From the NCBI RefSeq assembly GCF_018613315.1, contig NZ_JAGGQL010000008.1, forward strand, positions 62,001 through 126,000: 64,000 nt of DNA, written 5' to 3'. Below the pieces are notes generated by a model. The model searched no databases, was not told where the DNA came from, and saw only the letters and a list, made by a program, of their open reading frames with translations. Both the position numbers and the translations under genes were made by a program. The number at the start of each line of letters is the position of its first letter. The first letter of the stretch is position 1. This DNA comes from Bacillus sp. ISL-37. Lineage in GTDB: Bacteria > Bacillota > Bacilli > Bacillales > Cytobacillaceae. Shown here one piece after another: positions 53,738-62,424 of this stretch.

Positions 53738-53841
53738 GTACACTAATACCGAACTACAAAATGGCTTTTTATCACGTTAAAATCGGCTTTAGGATTTTAA
53801 CAACAATCTTTACGAAAACAGCCTTTTACAAAAATAGTAAA

Positions 53842-53875
53842 AAAAGTAGAGGCCTTAAATGAGACCTCTACTTTT
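53842..53875 (-). terminator. Terminator of the trehalose operon
   Basis: AAAAGTAGAGG / CCTCTACTTTT, perfect 11-bp stem, 5 bp after the treA stop. Confidence 0.88.
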
Positions 53876-53880
53876 CATTC

Positions 53881-55566
53881 TTATTTGGTTAAATGATAAA
53901 CAACTGATTCATACGGACGCAGGTTAATTCGCGAAATATCCTCACTTGAATCAGCATAATTCGAAAGCAACATTTCAATCTTATAGTCATCAGCATCTAC
54001 CGACTCAGGCAATTCAAACACAGTATCTTTTCCATAAAAATTATTTACGACTAGCAGTTTTTCATCCTGCCCGTTCCTAACATATGCGAATATGTCTTGA
54101 TGTTCTTCAAGGATGAGCTGGTAGTCCCCATAGGTGATGATGTCATACTGTTTTCTCAGTTGAATCAACTTTTTATAGTGATAGAACACTGAATTTTTAT
54201 CAGCAAGCGCATTTTCGACATTCACAGTTTGATAATTTCTGGCAACATCTATCCATGGAGTGCCGCTTGTAAAACCTGCATGTTTCTCGTCTTTCCACTG
54301 GACAGGTGTTCTTGAGTTATCTCTCGACTTACTTTGCAGTATCTTCAGGATTTCCTCTTTGGACATGCCTTCGTCCATTTTGATTTTATAAATATTCAAG
54401 GATTCAACATCTCGGTAATCCTCGATCCTTTCAAAATATGGATTGGTCATGCCGATTTCTTCACCCTGATAAATATAAGGCGTCCCCTGCATCATATGGA
54501 CTGCCGTACCAAGCATTTTCGCCGATTCGCGGTGGAATTGACCATCATTGCCATATCGCGACACAACTCTCGGCTGGTCATGGTTGCACCAGAACAAAGC
54601 GTTCCAACCGCCGCCCTTATGCATTTCAACCTGCCATAAAGATAAAATCCGTTTAAGGGCAAGAAAATCAAAATCCACAAGAGTCCATTTGTCACCATTT
54701 TCATAGTCGACCTTTAAATGATGAAAGTTAAATGTCATGCTCAGTTCGTTTCGATCCGGATTTGAGTATTTGATGCAGTTTTCGATAGTCGTGGAAGACA
54801 TCTCGCCGACCGTCATGCTGTCATATTTGGAAAGAACCTCAGAATTCATTTCCTGCAAATACTCGTGTACTTTTGGTCCATCGGTGTAGAATTTCCGGCC
54901 ATCGCCCGGTGGTACAGAACCATCATCATCTGGAAAATCCTGATCCTTTGAAATCAGGTTGATTACATCAAGCCTGAAGCCATCTATACCTTTCTTGAAC
55001 CAATAATGCATCATCTCGTATACATCATTTCGGAGCTCTTCGTTTTCCCAATTCAGATCAGCCTGGGTGACATCGAACAAATGAAGGTAATATTGACCTG
55101 TAGCCTCATCGTACTCCCAGGCATTCCCGCCGAATTTTGATTCCCAATTGGTGGGTGCACTACCGTCTTCCCTCGGGTCTTTCCAAATATAATAGTTTCG
55201 GTAACGGCTATCCTTTGATTTCAGGGCATCCTGGAACCACTCATGCTCAATTGATGAGTGGTTCACGACCAAATCCATGATAATTTTGATTTCGCGCGAA
55301 TGTGCTTCCTCAAGCAGACGGTCGAAGTCTTCCATCGTCCCGTATTCTTTATATATTTGATAATAATCTCTGATATCGTAGCCATTATCCCGCTGAGGTG
55401 AATCATAGACCGGCGTCAGCCAAATTATGTCCACTCCCAGCTCTTTCAAATAATCAAGCTTGGCGATAATCCCCTGCAGGTCGCCTGTTCCATTGCCAGT
55501 TGTATCATAAAAACTCTTTGGATAGATTTGATAGACAACGGACTTTTTCCACCATGGTTCAGTCAT
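53881..55566 (-). CDS. treA: Trehalose-6-phosphate hydrolase
   Basis: A 561-residue GH13 enzyme, the same length as B. subtilis TreA. Catalytic regions: DLVVNHSSIEHEWF, GFRLDVINLI (nucleophile Asp), VGEMSSTTIE (acid/base Glu) and WCNHDQPRVV. It splits trehalose-6-phosphate into glucose and glucose-6-phosphate. The start at 55566 follows GGAGGTG. Second gene of the operon, 43 bp after treP. Confidence 0.93.
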   Translation of the reverse strand: MTEPWWKKSVVYQIYPKSFYDTTGNGTGDLQGIIAKLDYLKELGVDIIWLTPVYDSPQRDNGYDIRDYYQIYKEYGTMEDFDRLLEEAHSREIKIIMDLVVNHSSIEHEWFQDALKSKDSRYRNYYIWKDPREDGSAPTNWESKFGGNAWEYDEATGQYYLHLFDVTQADLNWENEELRNDVYEMMHYWFKKGIDGFRLDVINLISKDQDFPDDDGSVPPGDGRKFYTDGPKVHEYLQEMNSEVLSKYDSMTVGEMSSTTIENCIKYSNPDRNELSMTFNFHHLKVDYENGDKWTLVDFDFLALKRILSLWQVEMHKGGGWNALFWCNHDQPRVVSRYGNDGQFHRESAKMLGTAVHMMQGTPYIYQGEEIGMTNPYFERIEDYRDVESLNIYKIKMDEGMSKEEILKILQSKSRDNSRTPVQWKDEKHAGFTSGTPWIDVARNYQTVNVENALADKNSVFYHYKKLIQLRKQYDIITYGDYQLILEEHQDIFAYVRNGQDEKLLVVNNFYGKDTVFELPESVDADDYKIEMLLSNYADSSEDISRINLRPYESVVYHLTK

Positions 55567-55609
55567 AATAAAACATCCACCTCCATCAGGATTCACTCTC
55601 TAGTTGCGA

Positions 55610-57016
55610 TTACGCCTCTTTTTTCTTTCTTGTTTTTGCCATAATGAATGTCAGTACGAATGGTACGACAAGCGCGATTCCCATCCCGATGAAGAAGACT
55701 CCCCAGAACTCAGTAAAGATTGACAGGAATGCAGGCAATCCGCCGACACCAATTGAAGGCGCCATTACCCCTCGAAGGGTGATGACAATACCCGCAATTG
55801 CAGAACCAATAATCGCAGCGATAAATGGGTATTTGTATCTAAGGTTTACTCCGAACATAGCCGGTTCAGTAATTCCAAGCCAAGCAGAAATGGCTGATGT
55901 CAGTGATAAACCTTTCAGTTTTTCATTGTCCTTCTCTGCAAACATCATGGCGAATGCAGCTGAACCTTGTGCGATATTGGATAAAGCGACCATCGGCCAT
56001 AAGAATGTACCGCCGATTGTACCGATCAATTGCAGATCCACCGCTAAGAATGTATGGTGCATACCTGTGATAACGAGCGGCGCATAAAGGCCGCCATAAA
56101 TCAATCCGCCAATAGCAGGCACTGCATCAAAAATTCCGACAACACCGTCAGTAATCAAGTTCCCAATTGCAAAAGTAATCGGTCCGATCACGATGAAAGA
56201 TAGGAAACCTGTTAACAATAAAGCTATTGGTGCAACGGTCAAGAGCTGGAACGCATCAGGAATCCGCTTTCGTAAGAAAATTTCCATTTTCGCAAGGACA
56301 TAGGAAGCTAACAATACCGGCAATACCTGACCTTGATAGCCTACTTTCTCAACTGTCAGTCCAAACAAATTCCATGTAGGAATTTCTTTTGCTGCCCCGT
56401 AACCCCATGCGTTCAACAAATCCGGGTGCACAAGCATGAGTCCCAGAACAATACCAAGAAGCGGGCTTCCGCCGAATTTATTAACCGCACTCCATCCAAT
56501 CAAACCTGGCAAGAATACGAATGCTGTATTTGCAATTAAATTAATGATGCTGGCAAAATCGGCCCAGCCGGTATAAACGTCAATAAATGCCTGTCCTTCA
56601 AAGAAGATGTCCTTTCCGGTCAGGATATTATTAATCCCCATTAACAAACCAGCAGTAACAATCGCCGGCAAGATAGGAATGAAGATATCTGCCAGCGTCT
56701 TGATTGCCCTTTGAAGAGGATTCAAATTTTGGGCTGCAGCATCTTTTATTTCTTCTTTTGAAGCTTCTCCAATTCCGGTAATCGCAACCATTTCTGCGTA
56801 TACCTTGTCAACAAGTCCCTGTCCAATAACGACTTGGTATTGACCATTTGCAGAAAAAGATCCTTTTACAAGATCATTATTCTCCAGTTTTTCCTTATCC
56901 ACTTTCCCTTCATCCTTCAAGGCAAAGCGAAGCCTTGTAACACAGTGAGTGGCAGCGGCAATATTTTCTTTTCCTCCAACAGCTTCAACAATTTGTTCAA
57001 CTGCTTGTCGATCCAT
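55610..57016 (-). CDS. treP: Trehalose-specific PTS transporter EIIBC
   Basis: A 468-residue PTS permease. The EIIB domain (residues 1-80) carries the phosphocysteine in AATHCVTRLRFALK; the EIIC domain has about ten helices and VITGMHHTFLAVDLQLIG. It takes up trehalose and delivers it as the 6-phosphate; the EIIA function must come from elsewhere (often the glucose EIIA). Assignment to trehalose rests on treA and the TreR operators. No treR is present downstream, where it usually lies. Confidence 0.92.
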   Translation of the reverse strand: MDRQAVEQIVEAVGGKENIAAATHCVTRLRFALKDEGKVDKEKLENNDLVKGSFSANGQYQVVIGQGLVDKVYAEMVAITGIGEASKEEIKDAAAQNLNPLQRAIKTLADIFIPILPAIVTAGLLMGINNILTGKDIFFEGQAFIDVYTGWADFASIINLIANTAFVFLPGLIGWSAVNKFGGSPLLGIVLGLMLVHPDLLNAWGYGAAKEIPTWNLFGLTVEKVGYQGQVLPVLLASYVLAKMEIFLRKRIPDAFQLLTVAPIALLLTGFLSFIVIGPITFAIGNLITDGVVGIFDAVPAIGGLIYGGLYAPLVITGMHHTFLAVDLQLIGTIGGTFLWPMVALSNIAQGSAAFAMMFAEKDNEKLKGLSLTSAISAWLGITEPAMFGVNLRYKYPFIAAIIGSAIAGIVITLRGVMAPSIGVGGLPAFLSIFTEFWGVFFIGMGIALVVPFVLTFIMAKTRKKKEA

Positions 57017-57031
57017 AATTACTCTCCTCCT

Positions 57032-57045
57032 GTTACCGTTTTCAT
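57032..57045. promoter_or_regulatory. cre site of the trehalose operon
   Basis: TGTTACCGTTTTCA matches 13 of 14 consensus positions and lies between the downstream TreR operator and the treP ribosome binding site, where CcpA could block elongation. A weaker match, TGTTTACGTTTTCA (57098-57111), lies between the operators. Confidence 0.65.
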
Positions 57046-57082
57046 TAACTATAAAAAAAGATTACTATCAACTCGAAAAAAA

Positions 57083-57139
57083 CTTGTATATACATGTTGT
57101 TTACGTTTTCATTTTACTTGTATATACATGAATAGTCAA
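57083..57139 (-). promoter_or_regulatory. treP promoter with two TreR operators
   Basis: Minus strand: -35 TTGACT (57139-57134), 17-bp spacer, -10 TAAAAT (57116-57111). CTTGTATATACATG occurs at 57117-57130, filling the spacer, and again at 57083-57096, just after the start site; centres are 34 bp apart. The sequence matches the TTGTATATACAA core of TreR operators. Confidence 0.85.
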
Positions 57140-57307
57140 CTATTTTAAATCCTCCTTTAAAATTCCCAAAACAATTGATTTCAAACAGCGATTTAACTTG
57201 TGTTGGCTGTTAGGGCAAAAATTTACCAGTTGCTAGAGATGTTTTGTTAAAAGTAGTGAAAGGGTAAAAATAAGAGATAAGGAATTTTAGCAGGAAGGGT
57301 GTTTGGA

Positions 57308-57760
57308 ATGTTGGGTACAAAGAAACTCGAAGAAGGGTATAAAAAGTTTGAATCCAAGGCAAAAGAGTATATAAAGAAACCTGAGAAAACTGATGTTCTA
57401 TTGAAGGATGCCGGCAAAAAGGCTGATGATCATAAAGGGTCACTTTCAGAAATCTGGGATAACTTGCAGCTGCTGTTTGATTTAGTTGGAGCCTGGCGCC
57501 GAGGAGAATATCGAAAAATCCCCACAAGATCCATCGTGACCATCATCGCTTCGATTATTTATTTCGTGTCTCCCATCGATTTAATTCCCGATTTCCTCAT
57601 TGGACTCGGGATCGTCGATGACGCTGCCGTAATCGGTTTTGTTTTAAAACAAATCAGTGTGGACTTGGAAAGATTTCGCATTTGGAGGGAGAGTCATCCA
57701 GCGAGCAATACAACTATTGAAGAAATCTCCCTGGAAAAAGATACGCAAAGCCTGAATTAG
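57308..57760 (+). CDS. YkvA/DUF1232 family membrane protein
   Basis: A 150-residue protein. A charged N-terminal helix region is followed by the DUF1232 core: YFVSPIDLIPDFLIGLGIVDDAA, here with the YxxSPxDLIPD signature. One or two membrane segments lie at about 75-112. Function unknown. ATG at 57308 follows GGAAGGG. A sigma-B-like promoter (GTTTTG-N15-GGGTAA, 57241-57267) may precede it. Confidence 0.85.
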   Translation: MLGTKKLEEGYKKFESKAKEYIKKPEKTDVLLKDAGKKADDHKGSLSEIWDNLQLLFDLVGAWRRGEYRKIPTRSIVTIIASIIYFVSPIDLIPDFLIGLGIVDDAAVIGFVLKQISVDLERFRIWRESHPASNTTIEEISLEKDTQSLN

Positions 57761-57782
57761 CCCGATTTTAACGGGCTTTTTT
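57759..57782 (+). terminator. Terminator of the YkvA-like gene
   Basis: AGCCCG-ATTTTAA-CGGGCT followed by six Ts, starting within the stop codon. Confidence 0.82.
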
Positions 57783-57884
57783 ATTGGGAAAATTCGAGTT
57801 CTTCTTCTAGTTCGAAAGTGGGCTTTTAGGGAATAAACACTTTGTCCTATTCTAATTCAATCTCCCTTTCCGTACTTTATTATA

Positions 57885-57914
57885 AATAGTAAATTTTTTA
57901 CAAGATTTACTATT
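57885..57914. promoter_or_regulatory. 30-bp inverted repeat upstream of a small secreted protein
   Basis: AATAGTAAAT / ATTTACTATT, perfect 10-bp arms with a 10-nt loop, ending 33 bp before the next start codon. Operator or leader hairpin. Confidence 0.45.
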
Positions 57915-57947
57915 ACCATGTTTTATTAAAAATAAGGGGGATGAATC

Positions 57948-58184
57948 ATGCAAAAACTGTTCATGTTGACTTTTGTATTATTGCTCGTTTTCTCTGGTTC
58001 TGTCATTGCCTCTTCTTCACAAAATCAAAATAGAAATGCCAGCCCAGTAGAGGATTACCAGGGTAAATCAGCATTTAAACAAGAAGGGTATCTATGCTGG
58101 CAATGCACTAAGTATACCTACCATAATGGTTACAGGACGTGTGTATCTGGCGTATGGCTCACAACCTGTCCTGTCATGAATTAA
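57948..58184 (+). CDS. Small secreted cysteine-containing protein, 78 residues
   Basis: A signal peptide (residues 1-22, MLTFVLLLVFSGSVIASSS) precedes a short mature part with the cysteine pattern CWQC...C...C (LCWQCTKYTYHNGYRTC and TTCPVMN). Four cysteines could form two disulfides or bind a metal. AAGGGGG precedes the ATG. No family recognised; a peptide toxin or bacteriocin-like role is possible but unsupported. Confidence 0.68.
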   Translation: MQKLFMLTFVLLLVFSGSVIASSSQNQNRNASPVEDYQGKSAFKQEGYLCWQCTKYTYHNGYRTCVSGVWLTTCPVMN

Positions 58185-58193
58185 TAAAATCAG

Positions 58194-58224
58194 AAAAAGG
58201 ATGCTTAATGTCAGCATCCTTTTT
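58194..58224. terminator. Bidirectional terminator
   Basis: AAAAAGGATGC / GCATCCTTTTT, perfect 11-bp stem between convergent genes. Confidence 0.88.
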
Positions 58225-58227
58225 CTT

Positions 58228-59097
58228 CTATCCTTTTGTTCCCGATGAGATATTCGAGCCTTCAATAAAATATTTTTGGAAAAAGAAGAAAAGCAGAATT
58301 ACTGGCAGCAGGACTGAAACCGACATTGCCATCAAATAATGCCATTGTGTCTGGACCGTACCCTTGAAGGTCTGCAATCCAATCTGCAAGGTGTACATAC
58401 TTTCATCATTGATATAGAGCAACGGACCTAACAGGTCGTTCCATGCACCATTAAAAGAAAAGATCGCTACTGTAATCAATGCGGGCTTTGTCAACGGGAG
58501 CATGATATGCCACCATATCTGGAGGTGGCCTGCACCATCAAGTACAGCAGCCTCGACAAGTTCATTCGGTATCCCCATCATGAATTGGCGAAGCAAGAAT
58601 ATGAAAAAAGCACTCCCTAGAAAAGCCGGAACAAGCAGCGGCAGATATGTGTTCACCCAGCCCAGCTTTGAAAACAGGATATATTGGGGAACCATCGTCA
58701 CAAACCCTGGAATGAGCATAGTTGACAACACTATCACAAAAAGGGTATTCCTTCCCTTGAACCTGATCTTCGCAAAGCCGTATGCGACCAGAGAATTGAC
58801 AAGCACGCTGCCAATCGTTCCGATTGTAGCCAGAAAGAGCGTATTTAAGGCCCAGCGTGTAAACGGCGCAGTCTGCCAGGCCTCGACATAGTTACTGAAG
58901 TTTAACTTTTCAGGAAAGAATGACGGCGGGTACTGTGCGATCTCTGCAGGTGATTTCAACGAAGTTGAAATCATCCACCATAAAGGCATCAAGATCAGCG
59001 TACTGCCGGCAAGAAGCAGCAACGTCACAAACGTGAGCCTAACATTTTCTCTGAATTTTTTAGTCTCGTAAAATTTTGGTGCTGTTGTTGAATTCAT
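58228..59097 (-). CDS. Sugar ABC transporter permease, MalG type
   Basis: A 289-residue inner-membrane permease with six helices; the ATPase-contact loop is EAAVLDGAGHLQIWWHIMLP (EAA motif). It pairs with the upstream MalF-type permease (4-bp overlap) and the binding protein at 60.4 kb. No ATPase gene is present, so a shared ATPase such as MsmX is likely. Last gene of the cluster. Confidence 0.92.
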   Translation of the reverse strand: MNSTTAPKFYETKKFRENVRLTFVTLLLLAGSTLILMPLWWMISTSLKSPAEIAQYPPSFFPEKLNFSNYVEAWQTAPFTRWALNTLFLATIGTIGSVLVNSLVAYGFAKIRFKGRNTLFVIVLSTMLIPGFVTMVPQYILFSKLGWVNTYLPLLVPAFLGSAFFIFLLRQFMMGIPNELVEAAVLDGAGHLQIWWHIMLPLTKPALITVAIFSFNGAWNDLLGPLLYINDESMYTLQIGLQTFKGTVQTQWHYLMAMSVSVLLPVILLFFFFQKYFIEGSNISSGTKG

Positions 59098-60089
59098 TTG
59101 CCGTCAGCCCCTTCGTAATGTACCCAGCGTTTTCCAAGCTTCATATTCACCGTAGTCAAAATCATGACGATGATAAACAGAAGCCAGGCCATAGCTGAAG
59201 CATAACCCATATCAAACACTTCAAACGCATTGTTCCACATATGCAAATTATAGAATAGCAGAGAGTTTCCCGGTCCGCCGCTTCCATTCTCAGTCATTAC
59301 ATAAGCTTCCTGGAAGATTTGAAAAGCACCAATCGTACTTGTGATCACATCAAAAAAGATGATTGGTGAAATCATTGGCAGCGTAATATGGTAAAACTTC
59401 TGCCACGGTGATGCCCCTTCAATATCTGCCGCTTCATACATTTGAGGCGATACCCCTTGCATGATTGCCAGGTATAAAAGCATTCCCCCTCCTACACTCC
59501 ACATTTTCATCAATAGCAATGCCGGCTTTGTCCATTCAGGATCAAACAGCCATGCCGGACCGTCAATCCCGAACCAGGCTAGAATCGTGTTGACCAGCCC
59601 TGTTGATGGACTCAAAAGCTGCATCCAGAGAAAATATACTGCCACACCGGATAAAACAGCCGGCAAATAATAGATTGTCCGAAAAAACTTCATTCCTTTG
59701 ATCTTTTGATTCAACAGAACAGCTAGTATAATAGCTCCCGCGGTCGTCAATGGAACTGAGAAAATAACATAATAAATAGTATTTAAAAGAGAAGTGCGGA
59801 ATAAATCGTCCATCGTAAACATGCGTTTGTAATTTTCCAAACCAATGAAATTCATTTTTGAAGTAATATTGTAATCTGTGAAACTTGCAGCCAGACTGAA
59901 TAACAAAGGACCTAAAGTTAAACCAAGGAACCCAATGATCCAGGGAGATATAAACAAATAGCCAGCAAGGTTTTCCTTCGCCTTCTTACTAAACCCTTTG
60001 GTTCGCCCAACAGTCTCAGCCGCTTTCTGTTCCTGCATAACTTTAGACGCAGCTTTTGTATGTGCTAATTTTGTATCTGAAGACTTCAT
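59094..60089 (-). CDS. Sugar ABC transporter permease, MalF type
   Basis: A 331-residue permease with an N-terminal extension (residues 1-40, charged) and six to seven helices; EAA loop EAADIEGASPWQKFYHITLP. It belongs to the carbohydrate uptake transporter-1 group. The start codon is 290 bp from the end of the binding-protein gene, with a hairpin between them. Confidence 0.92.
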   Translation of the reverse strand: MKSSDTKLAHTKAASKVMQEQKAAETVGRTKGFSKKAKENLAGYLFISPWIIGFLGLTLGPLLFSLAASFTDYNITSKMNFIGLENYKRMFTMDDLFRTSLLNTIYYVIFSVPLTTAGAIILAVLLNQKIKGMKFFRTIYYLPAVLSGVAVYFLWMQLLSPSTGLVNTILAWFGIDGPAWLFDPEWTKPALLLMKMWSVGGGMLLYLAIMQGVSPQMYEAADIEGASPWQKFYHITLPMISPIIFFDVITSTIGAFQIFQEAYVMTENGSGGPGNSLLFYNLHMWNNAFEVFDMGYASAMAWLLFIIVMILTTVNMKLGKRWVHYEGADGK

Positions 60090-60343
60090 GCTTACCTAAC
60101 CCCCCTTGTTGCTTTTATTTAATGGCTGTTTGCGCATTGCTTTTCGAACTCATTCTGATACCGCATTCCTTTTAGATTCGGGGCCTTTTCGAGGAGACTT
60201 CCGAACATTGAATGAATTAATAATCGTAAAAACTCAGGATCCGGTTTTTACTTTTGATAGTGAAAGCTACAAAGTTTACGAAAAGAGCCCATTTAATCGT
60301 TTATTTCGAAAACTACAGGCATTAAATCCTAAGAAATTTTTAA

Positions 60344-60373
60344 AAAGAGAAGGGCGTAATGCGCCTTCTCTTT
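60344..60373 (-). terminator. Intercistronic hairpin after the binding-protein gene
   Basis: AAAGAGAAGG / CCTTCTCTTT stem, 10 or more bp, followed by TTTTTAAAAA on the minus strand, 7 bp after the stop. It probably lets most transcripts end here, giving excess binding protein over permeases. Between it and 60089 I see only GTAAAAAC/GTTTTTAC (about 60218-60252) and no gene. Confidence 0.75.
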
Positions 60374-60379
60374 CTGTGA

Positions 60380-61675
60380 TTATTCCTTTTTCATTTTTGC
60401 TATATCTTCTTCCGCTTCTTCCAATGCTTTTTCAGGAGAAGTTTTACCTAATAGTGCATTGTCAATATGCGGGTTCAATCTGCTATGATAATCTGGGTAC
60501 TCAACTGGCACTGTGAACATCTTTGTCTGCTTCAGATTTTTGACAGTAGCTTCGTAGACCATCTTATCCGGACCTTCGAGTTCATTGAGGGCTGCCTCAG
60601 CTGCTTCAATGTTCGCTACATTGTCATAGTTTTTAACAGACCAGTACTTCTGAGCTTCAACATCTGTCAGATACTTGATGAAGTCCATCGCTTCCTCTGG
60701 ATGTTTCGCACCTTTCGGAATTTCAACAACGAATCCGCCGCCTTCAGCCCAGTTACCTGAACCTTCCTCGTTTGCAGGGATTGGTGCTACTCCAAAATCA
60801 ACATCCTGTCCGTAGTCTCTCAATTGTGTGTAGAATGTTCCCACATCAACCCACATTGCAACTTTTTCTGCAATGAATGGATTTGCCTGTTCACTTCCGA
60901 ATTCTGCCTGGAAAGCTTGTACAGTGTTTTCTCCGAGGCGTTTCTTCCAATCAAGAATCCAATTTAGGGCTTCAACTTTTTTCGGTGTGTTGATTGTCAA
61001 CTCTCCATCCTCAATAAAACCTTTGCCGCTATCTGCGTTTGTCATCCAGCTGGATGCCCCGACACTTCCCCATAAAGGATAGAACCCAACTCGTTCATAA
61101 TTATCGCCATTCTTAATATCTAACTTCTTTGCGTACTCTTCTAGCTCCGCCCAGGTTGCAGGCGGCTTCTCAGGATCTAGTCCCGCTTCCTTGAATGCTG
61201 TTTTATTGTAGAAAAGAAGACGGGTGTCTGTATTGAAAGGAACAGCATAAGACTTTCCGTCATACTCGACAGTGTCCCATAAATGCGGGTGAAATTTTTG
61301 CTTGAATGAATCATCTATATATTGGCTTAAGTCCTCTACCTGCTTGTTTTCAGCACGCTGGGCAACTGTATTGATATCGTTGATAATGACATCCGCTGGA
61401 TTACCTGCTGCCACTGATGCAAGGTTTTTTGTCCAAATATCGCCCCGTGGCAGGAACGTGTGTTTAACGAATACCTTATCCTGTGATTCGTTATAATCAT
61501 CGATTATTTTTTCAATGATCGGACGGCGTGTCTCTGAACCCCAGAATGTCCAAAAATCAACTACTACTTTTCCATCTTTCGTTTTTTCGGCATCAGCTTT
61601 TTGCTCCCCAGAGCATCCAGCTAGCAAGCCAATTAGCATAAATACTGCAAGAATAAATGCTAGACCCCTCTTCAT
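60380..61675 (-). CDS. Sugar ABC transporter substrate-binding lipoprotein
   Basis: A 431-residue family 1 extracellular solute-binding protein. Lipoprotein signal peptide with lipobox LLAGC (Cys at about residue 21), then VDFWTFWGSETRRPIIEKI and the C-terminal WAEGGGFVVEIPKGAKHPEEA segment. It captures a sugar or oligosaccharide outside the membrane. The trehalose genes nearby are a separate operon. No regulator is adjacent and the substrate is not evident. Confidence 0.91.
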   Translation of the reverse strand: MKRGLAFILAVFMLIGLLAGCSGEQKADAEKTKDGKVVVDFWTFWGSETRRPIIEKIIDDYNESQDKVFVKHTFLPRGDIWTKNLASVAAGNPADVIINDINTVAQRAENKQVEDLSQYIDDSFKQKFHPHLWDTVEYDGKSYAVPFNTDTRLLFYNKTAFKEAGLDPEKPPATWAELEEYAKKLDIKNGDNYERVGFYPLWGSVGASSWMTNADSGKGFIEDGELTINTPKKVEALNWILDWKKRLGENTVQAFQAEFGSEQANPFIAEKVAMWVDVGTFYTQLRDYGQDVDFGVAPIPANEEGSGNWAEGGGFVVEIPKGAKHPEEAMDFIKYLTDVEAQKYWSVKNYDNVANIEAAEAALNELEGPDKMVYEATVKNLKQTKMFTVPVEYPDYHSRLNPHIDNALLGKTSPEKALEEAEEDIAKMKKE

Positions 61676-61792
61676 ATCTTTTCCTCCTGTATATTCAAGT
61701 TGCTTAATAATTACAAACTTACTCTTACCACCTCTGTCAACGAATTAAACATATTCTGTAAGGTTTTTTATAAAATAGCAGTAAAGTTTCAG

Positions 61793-61824
61793 TAAAAAAA
61801 ACAGATTCAGAATTGAACCTGTTT
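61793..61824 (-). terminator. Terminator at the end of the sigma/anti-sigma operon
   Basis: ACAGATTCAG / TTGAACCTGT stem with one or two mismatches overlapping the stop codon, then eight Ts on the minus strand. Confidence 0.65.
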
Positions 61825-62424
61825 TTCCATGTCTTCTATCATTAAGACCACCTGCGCTGCCTTACTTTCTTCCACTTTATAAACATTTTGTTCTTTCATT
61901 CTTTTAATATATACATTATTTTTGCTGATCCATACCTTGCATTTATCCGGCTTTTTGCCCTCATATATTAGCAATAAATCATAGGCCCTCTCCATCTCCG
62001 GGGCATCCTTCACTATGTTTCGTCCGTTGACAGATCTATTCATGATCTCGAGCCAGCCTGGGTCATCAATGATGGAAATTCCTTTTCTCGTCAGGTTCGA
62101 ATGGAGATTAAATTGTTCTGGAGAATCAGATTTAGTAAGATACGTAATCACAATTTCGCTGGATGCAAATAACTCTGCTGGATTTAGAGCAGCTAACCCT
62201 TCCTGAGAAGGACTTTCGATTTCTGTTAGAAGGTAAGCTGCACAAACCAGTATCATCACAATTGTTAGGAGGCTGCCGGTCCAATTCCTTGCTATGTAGC
62301 CAATCGGCCTATCCGGCCTTCCGGTCTGGACTATTGAATTATAAGTTTTTCGTTTTTGGATTTCCGATCTTGGAATTTGGCTAAGGCTCCTGAAACTATC
62401 TTCAAGTTCAAATGATTTCTTCAA
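61807..62424 (-). CDS. Putative membrane anti-sigma factor
   Basis: A 205-residue single-pass protein: cytoplasmic N-domain (1-48), one membrane helix (about 49-67, GSLLTIVMILVCAAYLLT) and an extracellular domain that looks like a DUF4825/DUF4358-type fold (SSEIVITYLTKSDSPEQ...VYIKRMKEQNVYKVEE). It has no classical zinc anti-sigma HxxxCxxC motif. The function is inferred from its 17-bp overlap with an ECF sigma gene. Confidence 0.72.
   Translation of the reverse strand: MKKSFELEDSFRSLSQIPRSEIQKRKTYNSIVQTGRPDRPIGYIARNWTGSLLTIVMILVCAAYLLTEIESPSQEGLAALNPAELFASSEIVITYLTKSDSPEQFNLHSNLTRKGISIIDDPGWLEIMNRSVNGRNIVKDAPEMERAYDLLLIYEGKKPDKCKVWISKNNVYIKRMKEQNVYKVEESKAAQVVLMIEDMEKQVQF

Noticed and set aside
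60106-60516. A + strand gene between permease and binding-protein genes
   Set aside because: It overlaps the terminator hairpin and the 3' end of the binding-protein gene and lacks a ribosome binding site.
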